Shown: piece after piece, positions 5,793 through 6,267 of the stretch
Numbering within the stretch: position 1 is the first letter of the stretch
Layout: each line of letters opens with the position of its first letter
DNA from: Natronohydrobacter sp.
GTDB lineage: Bacteria; Pseudomonadota; Alphaproteobacteria; Rhodobacterales; Rhodobacteraceae
Assembly (NCBI GenBank): GCA_007117255.1
Contig: SKGU01000269.1
Coordinates: forward strand, 1-6,267
Length of the DNA stretch: 6,267 bases
Direction: 5' to 3'
Program-made: the position numbers and the translations under genes
Notes under the pieces: generated by a model
What the model was told of the DNA's origin: nothing
The model's input: only the letters and a program-made list of their open reading frames with translations
Database searches by the model: none

Positions 5793-6267
<475 letters not shown>

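Overview
This window looks like a stretch of core chromosome from an alphaproteobacterium, most likely of the Rhodobacteraceae/Rhodobacterales. That rests on the gene order yceD(DUF177)-rpmF-plsX-fabH-ihfA-merR, the protein sequences, the moderately high GC, and an OlsB-type acyltransferase beside a BamE lipoprotein. The genus cannot be fixed from the sequence. No mobile element, tRNA, rRNA, CRISPR array or phage gene was seen, and no gap between genes exceeds 300 bases.

The left third (1-2064) is read on the minus strand. In transcription order it holds bamE (outer-membrane assembly lipoprotein), an olsB-like GNAT acyltransferase (first step of ornithine-type aminolipid synthesis) and cysE (serine O-acetyltransferase, first step of cysteine synthesis), which runs off the left edge. 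A 195-nt divergent intergenic region (2065-2259) separates this block from the rightward block.

The right two thirds (2260-6267) is read on the plus strand. It holds yceD/DUF177 (linked to 23S rRNA and L32 supply), rpmF (ribosomal protein L32), plsX (acyl-phosphate synthesis for phospholipids), fabH (initiation of fatty acid synthesis; its ATG overlaps the plsX stop), ihfA (IHF alpha subunit, with its own likely promoter) and a MerR-type regulator. The regulator starts 11 nt after ihfA and runs off the right edge inside a perfect (CCAGAG)20 repeat that encodes (Pro-Glu)20. The block joins ribosome supply to membrane lipid supply, a linkage known in many bacteria.

Most of the content is ordinary housekeeping, and I do not see a new multi-gene system. 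Three things deserve a second look. The first is the long, perfect hexanucleotide tract at the C-terminus of the MerR regulator. The second is a hairpin between rpmF and plsX that would bury the plsX ribosome binding site. The third is an 8-bp dyad in front of ihfA that would hide its ribosome binding site in transcripts reading through from fabH, but not in transcripts from its own predicted promoter.
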